Positions 27,561 through 37,634 of a stretch of 64,000 bases of DNA are shown here, piece by piece. Origin of the DNA: Microcoleus sp. FACHB-672. GTDB taxonomy: Bacteria > Cyanobacteriota > Cyanobacteriia > Cyanobacteriales > Oscillatoriaceae. How positions within the stretch are numbered: position 1 is the first letter of the stretch; each line of letters opens with the position of its first letter. The notes below the pieces were generated by a model. That model saw only the letters and a program-made list of their open reading frames with translations, was not told the DNA's origin and ran no database searches. The translations under genes were made by a program, and so were the position numbers. The DNA lies in assembly GCF_014695725.1 (NCBI RefSeq), contig NZ_JACJOU010000019.1, forward strand, positions 434,001-498,000, read 5' to 3'.

Positions 27561-28415
27561 ATGATGAATGAAAAAGCTTTAACTTGGGAAGAGGCAGTTC
27601 AATGGTTGAAATCTCAGCCTGGTCAAAAAGAACTGATCGAGGCTTGTTATTACGATCTACCTTTGATAGGAGCCGCTAAGCGGTTTGCTGAAAGTGAGGA
27701 ATGGCTAGCTGTTTGTGAACTTTTGTCAGGTTGGATACCTGGGAGAGTTTTGGATCTCGGAGCTGGCAATGGAATTGCCAGTTATGCCTTTGCCAGTGCA
27801 GGGTGTGCGGTAACAGCCTTAGAGCCTGATCCGAGTAATATTGTGGGAGCCGGCGCAATCAAACAACTGTCTCAAGAAGCCAATCTTCCGATTAATGTTG
27901 TGGAATCTTTTGGGGAAAAATTACCATTTGAAAATGCGAGTTTCGATATTGTACATTGTCGCCAGGTTTTACACCACGCAGCGGATCTCAATCAATTATG
28001 TCGGGAACTCGCGAGAGTTTTACGTCCGGGTGGCGTGCTGATTGCTACGCGGGAACACGTCATTTCTAAGTCAGAAGATTTAGATGCTTTTCTCACCTCG
28101 CATCCGCTTCATGAACTCTATGGCGGTGAAAACGCATTTTTGCTCAAACAGTACCGTCAGGCTATAAGCGATGCCGGCTTTACCATTAAAAATGTTTATG
28201 GCCCTCAAGAGTCTGTGATTAATTATTTCCCAACAACAAAAGGGAAGAATCAAGAAAGAATTACTGCTGTATTGCAGAAATATGCCGGTAAATCTGTTGC
28301 TAAAGCCTTAGCTTCCCAAGAAAGTTTTATCGCTTTAGTTAATCGCTTTCGCACTTGGCGCGATCACTCGCCCGGTCGTCTTTACACGTTCGTCGCTGTT
28401 AAACCTCAAGCCTAA
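27561..28415 (+). CDS. Class I SAM-dependent methyltransferase
   Basis: A 284-residue Rossmann methyltransferase. Motif I is VLDLGAGNGIASYAFASAG at about 71-89 followed by ALEPDP, and FDIVHCRQVLHHAADLNQL matches motif IV with the next helix. The first 60 residues are an extra helical domain, and the last 80 are a family-specific cap. The substrate is probably a sugar or glycolipid of the polysaccharide, judging from context only. Start ATG 27561 follows AAGGGAG. It overlaps nothing and is 8 bp from the epimerase gene, so the two are co-transcribed. Confidence 0.87.
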   Translation: MMNEKALTWEEAVQWLKSQPGQKELIEACYYDLPLIGAAKRFAESEEWLAVCELLSGWIPGRVLDLGAGNGIASYAFASAGCAVTALEPDPSNIVGAGAIKQLSQEANLPINVVESFGEKLPFENASFDIVHCRQVLHHAADLNQLCRELARVLRPGGVLIATREHVISKSEDLDAFLTSHPLHELYGGENAFLLKQYRQAISDAGFTIKNVYGPQESVINYFPTTKGKNQERITAVLQKYAGKSVAKALASQESFIALVNRFRTWRDHSPGRLYTFVAVKPQA

Positions 28416-28423
28416 ACAAACAA

Positions 28424-29338
28424 ATGAAGAAAATTCTAGTGACCGGAGGAGCAGGTTTTATTGGCTCTGCTCTAATTTCTGAGCTGCAAAAACTGAGCTA
28501 TGAAATCTCTGTAATTGACAATTTGTCTTTTGGAAATAGAGATTTCATAAAAATTCCAGATACCCATTTTTATAATTTGGATATCTTAAATTCAGAGCAA
28601 GTAAGAAAGACTATTCTGGAAATCGATCCCGCTTGGATTATACATCTTGCAGCTATTCACTTTATCCCTTACTGCAACCAGTATCCTTTTGAATCTAGCA
28701 ATGTCAACACAAAAGGAACGATCAATATTTTAAAGGCAGCCAAAGAACTTAAAAACTTAGAAAAGATATTTTTTGCTTCTACGGCAGCAGTTTATCCGAT
28801 CTGCGACCATGCGATACCTGAAACCCAACCGCTTCAACCAATGGATGTTTATGGGTTATCGAAGTTGGTTGGGGAGCATTTAATGAATGAGTTTTATTTG
28901 CAGACCTCTGTTCCTACGATCATTTGTCGCTTCTTCAATGCTTTCGGCCCTAATGAAACAAACCCACACTTAATTCCTGAAATTCAACAGCAAATTAATT
29001 CAGGACTCAGAAAAATTAAGTTAGGAAACTTGGAACCGAAGAGAGATTTCATTCACACGTATGATATGGCAAAAGCAGTAATTTTACTCTTAAAAAATTT
29101 TGCCAAGGAAATAGATATTTTCAATTTGGGTAGGGGCATTGAGTATTCAGTTGTCGATGTTGTTAAAGCTTTTGAGCGCCAAATTGGAGAAGAAATCTTG
29201 ATTGAGGTAGAGCCGACACGAGTCAGGAAAGTAGAAAGAATGCATTTGCTTGCAGACATTTCTAAATTAAAATCCTTGACCGGCTGGGAACCAACAATCA
29301 GTCTTGATGAAGGGATCAAAACCTTAGTCAACTTGTAG
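28424..29338 (+). CDS. NAD-dependent sugar epimerase/dehydratase (GalE-like SDR)
   Basis: A 304-residue extended short-chain dehydrogenase. The NAD-binding GGAGFIGSAL lies at 8-17, the catalytic serine region is FFASTAAVYP and the YxxxK pair is YGLSK near 144-148. KRDFIHTYDMAKAV is the typical substrate-domain motif of UDP-glucose 4-epimerases and relatives. It would supply a nucleotide-sugar to the cluster. Exact specificity is not decidable. It is 8 bp downstream of the methyltransferase. Confidence 0.9.
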   Translation: MKKILVTGGAGFIGSALISELQKLSYEISVIDNLSFGNRDFIKIPDTHFYNLDILNSEQVRKTILEIDPAWIIHLAAIHFIPYCNQYPFESSNVNTKGTINILKAAKELKNLEKIFFASTAAVYPICDHAIPETQPLQPMDVYGLSKLVGEHLMNEFYLQTSVPTIICRFFNAFGPNETNPHLIPEIQQQINSGLRKIKLGNLEPKRDFIHTYDMAKAVILLLKNFAKEIDIFNLGRGIEYSVVDVVKAFERQIGEEILIEVEPTRVRKVERMHLLADISKLKSLTGWEPTISLDEGIKTLVNL

Positions 29339-29464
29339 GACTTAATCACTGCAATTACTCAATTAATCGCCCAAAGTAATTGAATTGTTGGGAAGTTTAA
29401 AAGTGGGTAGATGCATTAATTTTTGCCGGAATCGAGAAAGAAAGTAGGATTGATAGGGGGGACT

Positions 29465-30616
29465 ATGCACATTTGTTTAAATATGTTGGGTGACTCTGGG
29501 TGGATAGGAGGAGCGCTCTACATTCAAAATTTAGCTCGCGCAATTGCCAGTTTACCAAAAGAGGAAAAAGACCAAATTAAATTAAGCGTAGGTGTTTACT
29601 CATCTAACTTAGAATTAGCTGAGCCGATGCGTCCTTACGTTGACCAAATTTATGCCAGAAATGTTTTTGACCGGCGATACCTTAAAATTTGTAAAGGTTT
29701 AGCTGAGCGCTTTTCCTTCATTCCGCTACAGATGCTCAACCCTCAAAAGGTTGATTTTGTTTACCCAGAACTTGCCGGCGCACGTGCTCCCTATCGCTGG
29801 GGTGCCTGGATTCCTGACTTTCAGCACTATCATCTCCCCCAGCTTTTCTCCCAAGAAGAAATTGCTGATCGCGACATCAAGCATAAAAAAATGGCTGAAG
29901 TTGCTCCTGTTGTCATCCTCAGCAGTCAGATGGCGCAGAACGACTTCAAGCATCTTTATCCAGACGCTGCCGCCCGTAGTGCAGTGATGACCTTTGCGAG
30001 TTTCTTAGAACCAGAATGGCTTCAGGGAGATCCCAAACAAATCCAAGCAAAATACGAACTGCCGGATCAATTCTTTTTGGTAAGCAATCAGTTTTGGAAA
30101 CACAAAGATCATACCGTAATCATTGAAGCATTAGGCTTACTTAAACAGCAGGGAATTAAGCCAATTGTTGCTTGCACCGGCAGCCTACAAGATCGTCGCA
30201 ATCCTGAATATTCTAACCAACTCCTCGCCCGTATCAAAGAATTAGACCTTAACGATCAATTTCGCACATTAGGGCTGATTCCTCGAATTGATCAAATTCA
30301 ACTAATGCGGAGAAGTCTAGCCGTCATTCAACCTTCTTTATTTGAAGGGTGGAGTACGGTGGTAGAAGACTCCCGGACGCTCGGAAAACCCATGTTGATT
30401 TCTGATTTTCCGGTACACATCGAGCAAAACCCGCCTTACTCTCACTTCTTTGAGCGCGGTAATGCTGAACAACTCGCAGATCTGATATCTCTTGCGTGGT
30501 CTACTTTTAAACCAGGCCCAGATCTAGACAGAGAAAATATCGCGAAACAAGAGAATAAAGAACGCGTAGCAGCTTACGGGCGGCGCTTTCTAGAGATAGT
30601 TCGGAGCGCTCTCTAA
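29465..30616 (+). CDS. GT4 family glycosyltransferase
   Basis: A 383-residue GT-B enzyme. The donor-binding C-terminal half shows QPSLFEGWSTVVEDSRTLGKP, the EX7E motif of GT4. The N-terminal half starts ICLNMLGDSGWIGGALYIQNL. ATG 29465 directly follows a GGGGGG run and matches the usual first strand; a TTG at 29423 would add 14 residues. This is the last gene of the rightward exopolysaccharide group and is followed by a hairpin terminator at 30726-30775. Confidence 0.9.
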   Translation: MHICLNMLGDSGWIGGALYIQNLARAIASLPKEEKDQIKLSVGVYSSNLELAEPMRPYVDQIYARNVFDRRYLKICKGLAERFSFIPLQMLNPQKVDFVYPELAGARAPYRWGAWIPDFQHYHLPQLFSQEEIADRDIKHKKMAEVAPVVILSSQMAQNDFKHLYPDAAARSAVMTFASFLEPEWLQGDPKQIQAKYELPDQFFLVSNQFWKHKDHTVIIEALGLLKQQGIKPIVACTGSLQDRRNPEYSNQLLARIKELDLNDQFRTLGLIPRIDQIQLMRRSLAVIQPSLFEGWSTVVEDSRTLGKPMLISDFPVHIEQNPPYSHFFERGNAEQLADLISLAWSTFKPGPDLDRENIAKQENKERVAAYGRRFLEIVRSAL

Positions 30617-30975
30617 CACTCCTCTAACTGAGTTGGTACTGTTTGAGTTGCTGAACGTTTACAGAAACTCACACCTTCTATAAAAAGAGGGATTAAAAAC
30701 ATAGTGTCTCCACCTTGAATTGGGTAAAAACGCGAGTTCTGAGGTCTATTGAGTAGATATCAGAACTCGTTTTGTTATGAATAAATATAAATAGAAAATC
30801 TTTCACACCGGCATCTGCCATCGCCACAGACGGAAGAGAGAGACGATCCAGCCGGCCTTAAGGCATCGCCTTGAACTTGTTATATTTGTTGACCTTTTAA
30901 TTGCGATCCCTGCTAAGTATTTGGGAACTCTAGCCTTTGAAGAGGCTTACCGGCATCACCGGCGAGGGAGAAAAT
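30617..30975. other. Intergenic region ending the exopolysaccharide locus
   Basis: About 360 bp without a gene. The left part has the terminator at 30726-30775; the right part has GCCGG-rich stretches and the ribosome binding site GAGGGAG for the pentapeptide protein at 30976. Confidence 0.5.
30726..30775 (+). terminator. Intrinsic terminator after the GT4 gene
   Basis: AAAACGCGAGTTCTGA pairs with TCAGAACTCGTTTTG, leaving only a 2-nt bulge, and is followed by TTTTGTT on the plus strand. It lies 110 bp after the GT4 stop and probably ends the rightward exopolysaccharide transcript. The A-rich left arm means that it may work in both directions. Confidence 0.75.
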
Positions 30976-31980
30976 ATGAATGAATATGAACTGATCAAGC
31001 GTTACACCGCTGGCGAAAGAGATTTTAAGGGAGCCAACTTAGCAGAAGCCAATCTAATTGGGGCGACATTGGCAAGCGTCAACCTATCCGGCGCAAATCT
31101 AACAGAAGCCTCTCTGGCAAGAACAGATTTAAGTCGCTCCTCCCTGCTTGAAACTAAATTAAATGGAGCCTTTTTATACGGGGCCGATATGAGTTTTATC
31201 AAGCTGAAGGGAAGCAACCTCATAGAAGCAGACCTGACAAAAGCTGATCTCAGAGGGGCGCAACTCGCTAACGTGGATCTGACAGGCGCTAAACTCAGTG
31301 GAGCTATCCTCAGCTGGGTCAGTCTTTATCGCGCTAATTTGGCGGGAGTCAACCTGTGTGGAGCGAACCTCAACAGCATTAACCTGCGCTCAGCTAATCT
31401 AGCCGGCGCAAACCTGAACTGGGCAAACCTGAGTGGAGCGAGATTGAGCGGAGCATCCCTGAAAGGGGCACAGCTCAATGGAGTTAAACTGAGTCGGGCA
31501 TTTCTGAATGGACTTAATCTCGAAGGCGTCAATTTTAGCGGGCTTGAGATGAGTGAGGTCAAACTCAACGGAGCCAAATTAAGCGGAATGAACGTTGCCG
31601 GTGCGGATTTAACCGGCGCTCAATTGCGCTTAGTTAGCTTTGAAAACGGCAATCTCAAACAGGCAGACTTGCATCAGAGTATCCTCAAAGGCGGTCACTT
31701 TAATGGGGCCAATTTGATGAAAACCGATTTACGGGAAGCAGACTTAAGGAATGCAGACCTGAGCGGGGCCAACTTGAACTTGGCCAACCTTGCTGGGGCC
31801 GATTTAAGTGGGGCCAACCTACAAGGTGCGTACCTCTGGGGCGCAGAGCTGGATGGGGCTAACTTTGAGGGGGCAGACCTCCGGGGAGCCAGTCTACGGG
31901 ATGCGGCAATTACTGGCGCAAACTGGCGCAATGCGATCTTTGATGGAGTGTTAATGCCGGATGGCCGGCTTTGCGCTTAG
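30976..31980 (+). CDS. Pentapeptide-repeat protein A
   Basis: A 334-residue protein. After a short N-terminal segment (MNEYELIKRYTAGERDF) it is an uninterrupted run of A(N/D)LxG-type pentapeptides up to about residue 315, predicting a right-handed quadrilateral beta-helix of about 15 coils. It has no signal peptide or membrane helix. Such proteins are abundant in cyanobacteria and mostly of unknown function. Its start ATG 30976 follows GAGGGAG. It shares its N-terminal Y-AGERDF motif and overall design with the protein at 32760-33749, so the two are paralogues. Confidence 0.9.
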   Translation: MNEYELIKRYTAGERDFKGANLAEANLIGATLASVNLSGANLTEASLARTDLSRSSLLETKLNGAFLYGADMSFIKLKGSNLIEADLTKADLRGAQLANVDLTGAKLSGAILSWVSLYRANLAGVNLCGANLNSINLRSANLAGANLNWANLSGARLSGASLKGAQLNGVKLSRAFLNGLNLEGVNFSGLEMSEVKLNGAKLSGMNVAGADLTGAQLRLVSFENGNLKQADLHQSILKGGHFNGANLMKTDLREADLRNADLSGANLNLANLAGADLSGANLQGAYLWGAELDGANFEGADLRGASLRDAAITGANWRNAIFDGVLMPDGRLCA

Positions 31981-32114
31981 CGAGCACTTTCTGCCAACGG
32001 TGAAACTTGGACTGTCTAAAGTTTGCATTTCAACAGTCCTGAGAGAGCGTCATGTTGACAACTTGGTGAAATTCGTCAATAACGGATCTACCATTTTTAT
32101 TCATGGCGCTGGGA

Positions 32115-32348
32115 TTACTCATCTACCTTTTCAAGGGCGTCAGGCTTGTGGGCGGCTTCTTTGCCGGTTTTTTCGCTCTCAACAAGGTACTCTGGATTTT
32201 CTTTTGAGGCGGCGACGTGATGCCCTTTAATATCTGTGGGTGAGGTGAGCTTTTTCTTGACCTGGCCGGTTGTTTTGCCTTGTGAGGTTTTCCACTCAAC
32301 GCGGTCGCCTTTTTTGAATTCCTCTGTCAAGGGTTTTCTCCTGTTCAA
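32115..32348 (-). CDS. HVA1/TUDOR-like (DUF2945) small protein
   Basis: A 77-residue basic protein matching the hypervirulence-associated TUDOR-domain family: FKKGDRVEWKTSQGKTTGQVKKK, then GHHVAASKENPEYLVESEKTGKEAAHKP. The family forms a small SH3-like barrel; its function in bacteria is unknown. It sits between, and opposite to, two pentapeptide-repeat genes. The stop is 135 bp from the upstream pentapeptide gene stop, so the two are convergent. Family recognition is from memory but the motif match is close. Confidence 0.85.
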   Translation of the reverse strand: MNRRKPLTEEFKKGDRVEWKTSQGKTTGQVKKKLTSPTDIKGHHVAASKENPEYLVESEKTGKEAAHKPDALEKVDE

Positions 32349-32759
32349 TGGTTTTCTCCCACATTATGTTTGGAGATAAAGCCATAGAAATCGGTCTAAT
32401 TACAGATTACGGGCTTCTAAGTTTCTAGCTGAGAATCCCCCTTTTTGAGGTTGTTTGCTGCCGGCAACAAAATTAGCCACTGCCAAAAAACTGGAATTTT
32501 AATATTCAGGTGAGGTGCCGGCGCAGATAGGTGTGACACTCACTTTCTTTATGCCGGTTATAGAAATCTCGTGTAATTTTTATAGATGTAGCGGCTACTG
32601 ACATCTGTGTCAATATATATTTTGGATACAATTTTCTCTATAATTATAAGTATTGAAATTAAATAATAATTAAATATTTACAGCTTAAGGACAATTATTT
32701 ATGGCATTTAATAACTAAAAACAAAGTCCTTTACTTGAGCGAAACAGGGGGCAAATGAT
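32349..32759. other. AT-rich spacer before pentapeptide protein B
   Basis: About 410 bp with no gene. The last 200 bp are very AT-rich (TATATTTT, ATAATTATAAG, AAATAATAATTAAATATT words) and probably contain the promoter of the rightward gene at 32760. Confidence 0.45.
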
Positions 32760-33749
32760 ATGCAAGTTGAAGAATTATTAAGCCAATACGCAGCCGGGGA
32801 AAGAGATTTTAGAGAGGCGAATCTGATTGGGGTCAACTTAGAGAGAGCAAACTTGGCAGGAGCAAACTTGTCAGGGGCGTACTTATCCGCCGCTAACCTC
32901 AGTCGGGCAATTCTTACAGGAACAAACTTGTCAGGTGCTTTCCTAAATCGGGCAGATTTGAGTTTTGCCAGGGTGAATGAGGCAAGACTCACAGAGGCGG
33001 ACTTAACAAAAGCTAATTTGAAGGGCGCTTATTTAGTTAAGTCGCTGCTGAATGAAGCAAAACTGAGTGGGGCAATTCTTTCTGGAGTGAACTTAAGTTT
33101 ATCTAACTTGTGTGGCGTAAATTTATGTGGGGCAGACTTGCGGGGAATTAATTTACGTTCTGCCAATTTAAGGGAAGCCAATTTAAATTGGGCGAACCTG
33201 AGTGGGGCGAGATTGAGCGGTGCTCAGTTGCGTGGGGTGTTATTAAATGGCGTAAATTTAAGGGGCGCTTATCTGAATGGCGTAGATTTGAATGGCGTAG
33301 ATTTGGATGGAGTGAATTTAAGTGACACAAAACTCAGTGGCGCGAATCTCAGCGGAGCAAATTTATCGGCAACAAACTTAACTTCAGCTCAGTTACGTGT
33401 AACACTTTTATCTCGCACAAATTTACACGCCGCAAATCTGCATAAAGCTTCTCTCACGAAAGCGGATTTATGTGAAGCAAACTTGAGTAAAGCAGATTTA
33501 AGTGAGGCAAATTTAAGTGAAGCAGACTTGACTGGCGCAAATTTAAATAAGGCAAGCCTGCATAATGCAGATTTGAGCTGGGCGAGTTTGCGCGAAGCTT
33601 ATTTGTGGGGGGCAAATTTGAATGTTGCGGGAATGCGTGGGACAGATTTGAGTGGCGCTAGCCTGCGGGGGGCGTATTTAGAATCAGTTGATTGGCAGGA
33701 GGCAATTTTAACCGGCGCAACAATGCCGGATGGCACAATTCATGAGTAG
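32760..33749 (+). CDS. Pentapeptide-repeat protein B
   Basis: A 329-residue paralogue of protein A. The N-terminus MQVEELLSQYAAGERDF precedes continuous A(N/D)LxG repeats to about residue 310, then a tail resembling that of protein A (ILTGATMPDGTIHE against NAIFDGVLMPDGRL). No secretion signal. The conserved N-terminal cap and the MPDG tail define this subfamily. Convergent with the oxoprolinase gene, 31 bp between stops. Confidence 0.9.
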   Translation: MQVEELLSQYAAGERDFREANLIGVNLERANLAGANLSGAYLSAANLSRAILTGTNLSGAFLNRADLSFARVNEARLTEADLTKANLKGAYLVKSLLNEAKLSGAILSGVNLSLSNLCGVNLCGADLRGINLRSANLREANLNWANLSGARLSGAQLRGVLLNGVNLRGAYLNGVDLNGVDLDGVNLSDTKLSGANLSGANLSATNLTSAQLRVTLLSRTNLHAANLHKASLTKADLCEANLSKADLSEANLSEADLTGANLNKASLHNADLSWASLREAYLWGANLNVAGMRGTDLSGASLRGAYLESVDWQEAILTGATMPDGTIHE

Positions 33750-33780
33750 GATAAGTCGCTTGGTAAACGTCAATATTCGG

Positions 33781-36700
33781 TTACAATTCTCCAGGGAAGC
33801 CATAACCTCCGCCTCCCGGAGTTTCTATCACAAATAAATCCCCGGCATTCATTTCAACGACCGCCGTACTGCCTAATTCTTCTACACTTCCATCATTACG
33901 ATTCACGTAATTTTTTCCTAAAGCACCGGCATCCCCACCATCTAAACCATAAGGCGGAATGATTCGACGACTTGATAAAATTCCAGCCGTCATCGGTTCC
34001 AGAAAACGAAGGCGACGAATGACGCCATTTCCGCCGTAAAAATGCCCTTTGCCACCACTATTGGGGCGAATAGAAAAACTTTCTAAAAGTACAGGAAACC
34101 GCCATTCTAGAACCTCTGGATCAGTGAGGCGAGAATTTGTCATGTGGGTTTGCACTGCATCGGTGCCGGCAAAATTAGTCCCCGCTCCCGATCCGCCGCA
34201 AATAGTTTCATAATATTGATAACGTTCGCTGCCAAAGGTAAAATTATTCATTGTTCCCTGAGAGGCTGCCATCACTCCCAGCGCACAATACAAAGCATCG
34301 GTAATATTTTGAGAAGTCTCCACATTGCCGGCAACCACAGCAGCCGGATAACGCGGATTCAGCATACACCCTTCAGGAATAATAATTTCCAAAGGTTTAA
34401 GACAACCGGCATTTAAGGGAATATCATCATCGACTAATGTGCGAAAAACATATAAAACTGCTGCTTTGCACACGGCTGCCGGCGCATTAAAATTACTGTT
34501 AAGTTGAGAAGAGGTGCCGGTGAAATCTATCTTGGCGCTGCGACTGGATTGATCGATGGAAATTTTGACCTTAATTTCACCGCCATTATCCATCTGATAG
34601 GTAAATTCCCCATCTTTTAAAACTGCAATTGCACGGCGTACTGACTCCTCAGCGTTATCCTGTACGAAACCCATATAAGCTTGTACAGTTTCCAAGCCGT
34701 AATGCTCAACCATTTTATCTAGTTCTTTCACACCTCGCTCATTGGCGGCAACTTGTGCTTGCAAATCTGCAATATTTTGAACCGGCTTTCGTGCGGGGTA
34801 ATTTCCCGAAACAAGTTGCTGTAAAAGTTGTTCTTCTTGAAACTTTCCTTGACTCATCAAAAGGAAGTTATCAAATAACACACCCTCTTGCTCCACACTC
34901 GTGCTACTTGGCGGCATTGAACCCGGAGTAATTCCGCCGATATCTGCATGGTGTCCCCGTGAGGCGAGGTAGAACAGAGGGGAAGCGGAAGCGGGAGAGA
35001 AAACGGGGGTAAGTACGGTAATATCTGGGAGGTGAGTGCCGCCGTTATAGGGATTATTTGACACATAAACATCCCCAGACTTAAGCGTGCCGGCACGTGC
35101 AGCAATTAAAGCTTTTACACTTTCACTCATTGAGCCTAAATGTACCGGAATATGAGGGGCATTGGCAATTAGCTCACCCTTGCCATCAAAAATCGCGCAG
35201 GAGAAATCGAGTCGTTCTTTAATATTGACAGAGGAACTCGTATTTTGCAGCGTAATTCCCATCTGTTCAGCAATTGCCCGAAACAGATTATTAAAAATTT
35301 CCAGCATTACTGGATCTGCTTTATCAATTACAGATAACCGCTGATTAGCAGGAATTTCTTCATCTGCGTTTATCTGCGTGCATCTGCGATTCAAAATTAA
35401 ATGATTGCGCTCAGTTAATTGCGCTTGCCAAGCCGGTTCAATAATATTCGTCCCCGTTGCTTCAATAATAATTGCCGGCCCTGCAATTTCATCCCCAGGC
35501 TGCAAATCTTCTCGCTGAAAAACCGGCACCTCCTCCCACTCGGCGGCAGTATACATCTGTACTGTAGCAACCGGCACCAGCACTGCATCTGTGCGCCGCG
35601 AAATCACCGACTCTGCCGGCGACTCCATTTTTTCCACCAACTCAACCGAAACCGCCTCAACAATTAACGCTTTTTCCGGTTGAACAAAGCCATAACGCTG
35701 CCGGTGTGCCTCCTCAAATTGCTCCCGCATCGTCGCAGTCTCGCCAAAATCGACAATTAGCGCCGAATCTGTCCCCTCATATCTCAGACGTACCTTCTGC
35801 AAAACCTTAAGCGTCTCCATTTGCTTAAGGCTGCCTGCATCTGTGGTTAGTTCCCCTTTTCCTTCGGCCTCTAACTCTGCCAATGCTTGTTTTAATGCCG
35901 GCACCAACTCACTGCTTAACTTCGCCTCAACCGCCCGTTCCCGAATCACGCGTACATCAGCCAAACCCATGCCATAAGCCGAAAGCACCCCCGCATAAGG
36001 ATGAATAAATACCTGTTTCATCCCCAGTGCATCCGCAATTAAGCAAGCGTGTTGCCCACCGGCACCGCCAAAACAACACAAAGTATATTCAGAAACATCA
36101 TAGCCGCGCTGAAGTGAGATTTTTTTAATCGCACTTGCCATTTTTTCCACAGCGATTGCCAGGAACCCAGCCGCCACTTCTTCTGGGGTGCGGCTGTCCC
36201 CCGTCGCCTGCTCAATTTCTTGCGCCAACTGGGCAAACTTCTGTTGCACGATTTCTGCATCCAGCGGTAAATCCCCATTTGGGCCAAATACCTTGGGAAA
36301 AAATGCCGGCTGAATTTTGCCGGTGATTACATTGCAATCGGTTACTGTCAGCGGCCCATTTTTCCCGTAGGCAGCGGGTCCCGGATTTGCCCCAGCCGAT
36401 TCTGGCCCGACGCGATAGCGGGAACCGTCAAAAAATAGAATCGAACCGCCACCGGCAGCCACGGTATGAATTGCCATCATTGGGGTTCGCAGCCGCACAC
36501 CGGCAATTTCAGTTTCAAATTCTCGCTCGTATTCACCGTTGTAGTGGGCGACATCGGTGGAAGTGCCGCCCATGTCAAAGCTGATGATTTTGCCAAAACC
36601 GGCAATCTTGCTCGTCTGCACTGCCCCAACAATGCCACTTGCCGGCCCTGATAAAATACTGTCTTTGCCCTGAAATTGCTGGGCATCCGTCAATCCGCCG

Positions 36701-37443
36701 TTGGATTGCATAAACATCAGCTTCACAGAATTGCCTAATTCAGCAGCAACTCGATCAACATACCGGCGCAGGATAGGGGACAAATAGGCATCAACGACGG
36801 TGGTATCACCTCGGCTTACCAGTTTCATTAATGGGCTAACTTTGTGAGATATTGAAACTTGGGCAAAGCCTATTCCTTGTGCGATTTCAGCAAGACGCTG
36901 CTCATGAGTCGAGTAACGATAGCCGTGCATCAACACAATCGCACAACTACGGATGCCGGCATCATAGGCTTCTTGCAACGCGGCGGCTGCACTGGCTTCG
37001 TCTAAGGCAATTAACACCTCTCCTTGGGCGCTGTAGCGTTCTTCAACCTCTATGACGCGCTCATAGAGCATTTCTGGCAGGATAATGTTCAGGGCAAAGA
37101 TATCGGGCCGGTTTTGGTAGCCGATGCGAAGGGCGTCCCCAAAGCCTTTGGTAATCAGTAATACGGTGCGATCGCCTTTCCGTTCCAGCAGGGCATTTGT
37201 CGCGACAGTTGTGCCCATTTTGACGACTTCAATGGAATCTGAGGGAATCGGTTGATCGGCACCCATTCCCATCATCTCCCGAATTCCGTGAACTGGCGCA
37301 TCGCTATAGCGTTCAGGATTTTCTGATAACAGCTTGTGAACCAGCAGTTGCCCATCGGGGCGTTTGGCAACAATGTCGGTAAACGTGCCACCTCGGTCGA
37401 TCCAAAATTGCCAGCGATTACTGAGATTTGGGGAAGTGTTCAT
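33781..37443 (-). CDS. 5-oxoprolinase/hydantoinase HyuA-HyuB fusion
   Basis: A 1220-residue ATP-dependent amidohydrolase; the family opens 5-oxoproline (pyroglutamate) or hydantoins. Residues ~10-690 are HyuA-like: [32 protein letters not shown] and the [19 protein letters not shown] block. Residues ~730-1215 are HyuB-like: [57 protein letters not shown] and the C-terminal [15 protein letters not shown]. The linker near 685-700 ([11 protein letters not shown]) is encoded by three 10-bp ATCTGCG repeats (35362-35391). The start region is duplicated at 37492-37570. Fusion length is that of eukaryotic and cyanobacterial oxoprolinases; substrate is inferred. Confidence 0.94.
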   Translation of the reverse strand: MNTSPNLSNRWQFWIDRGGTFTDIVAKRPDGQLLVHKLLSENPERYSDAPVHGIREMMGMGADQPIPSDSIEVVKMGTTVATNALLERKGDRTVLLITKGFGDALRIGYQNRPDIFALNIILPEMLYERVIEVEERYSAQGEVLIALDEASAAAALQEAYDAGIRSCAIVLMHGYRYSTHEQRLAEIAQGIGFAQVSISHKVSPLMKLVSRGDTTVVDAYLSPILRRYVDRVAAELGNSVKLMFMQSNGGLTDAQQFQGKDSILSGPASGIVGAVQTSKIAGFGKIISFDMGGTSTDVAHYNGEYEREFETEIAGVRLRTPMMAIHTVAAGGGSILFFDGSRYRVGPESAGANPGPAAYGKNGPLTVTDCNVITGKIQPAFFPKVFGPNGDLPLDAEIVQQKFAQLAQEIEQATGDSRTPEEVAAGFLAIAVEKMASAIKKISLQRGYDVSEYTLCCFGGAGGQHACLIADALGMKQVFIHPYAGVLSAYGMGLADVRVIRERAVEAKLSSELVPALKQALAELEAEGKGELTTDAGSLKQMETLKVLQKVRLRYEGTDSALIVDFGETATMREQFEEAHRQRYGFVQPEKALIVEAVSVELVEKMESPAESVISRRTDAVLVPVATVQMYTAAEWEEVPVFQREDLQPGDEIAGPAIIIEATGTNIIEPAWQAQLTERNHLILNRRCTQINADEEIPANQRLSVIDKADPVMLEIFNNLFRAIAEQMGITLQNTSSSVNIKERLDFSCAIFDGKGELIANAPHIPVHLGSMSESVKALIAARAGTLKSGDVYVSNNPYNGGTHLPDITVLTPVFSPASASPLFYLASRGHHADIGGITPGSMPPSSTSVEQEGVLFDNFLLMSQGKFQEEQLLQQLVSGNYPARKPVQNIADLQAQVAANERGVKELDKMVEHYGLETVQAYMGFVQDNAEESVRRAIAVLKDGEFTYQMDNGGEIKVKISIDQSSRSAKIDFTGTSSQLNSNFNAPAAVCKAAVLYVFRTLVDDDIPLNAGCLKPLEIIIPEGCMLNPRYPAAVVAGNVETSQNITDALYCALGVMAASQGTMNNFTFGSERYQYYETICGGSGAGTNFAGTDAVQTHMTNSRLTDPEVLEWRFPVLLESFSIRPNSGGKGHFYGGNGVIRRLRFLEPMTAGILSSRRIIPPYGLDGGDAGALGKNYVNRNDGSVEELGSTAVVEMNAGDLFVIETPGGGGYGFPGEL
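35362..35391. repeat. Three 10-bp ATCTGCG repeats inside the HyuA-HyuB linker
   Basis: ATCTGCG recurs at 35362, 35372 and 35382, with a 10-bp period. Read on the coding strand it gives [10 protein letters not shown]. Similar CGCAGATAAACGCAGATG strings are familiar as intergenic repeats in filamentous cyanobacteria, so this looks like a repeat that became coding sequence between two domains. The family link is from memory. Confidence 0.6.
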
Positions 37444-37570
37444 TGTGAAACGAGTAAAAACGACTGTTATGAGTTTATATTTATTTTTTTTAGCGATTAT
37501 TCAGATTTGGAGAAGTGTTCATTGCGAAACGAGTAAAAACGACTGTTATCACTTTATATTTATTTTGTTT
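37413..37570. repeat. 79-bp direct tandem duplication over the oxoprolinase start
   Basis: The copies 37413-37491 and 37492-37570 are adjacent and differ at about 7 positions by hand alignment. The first copy includes the ATG and first ten codons of the oxoprolinase gene plus its 48-bp upstream region; the second repeats the same segment further upstream. In the outer copy the equivalent ATG (37522, minus strand) opens a 10-codon frame that ends in TAA at 37490-37492. Confidence 0.85.
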
Positions 37571-37634
37571 GCTGAAATCGGCAACTGTTAGCAGAAAACC
37601 GCATCAGTTCATTTTTACCCAGAAGGGCCGTATC

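Noticed and set aside
31002-31931. Several minus-strand frames opposite the pentapeptide genes
   Set aside because: Their LAPLRF-type repeats are mirror products of the repetitive A(N/D)LxG coding sequence.
37515-37634. N-terminal extension of the GH13 enzyme
   Set aside because: It would translate part of the tandem duplication; ATG 37635 has a good SD and the family match begins there.
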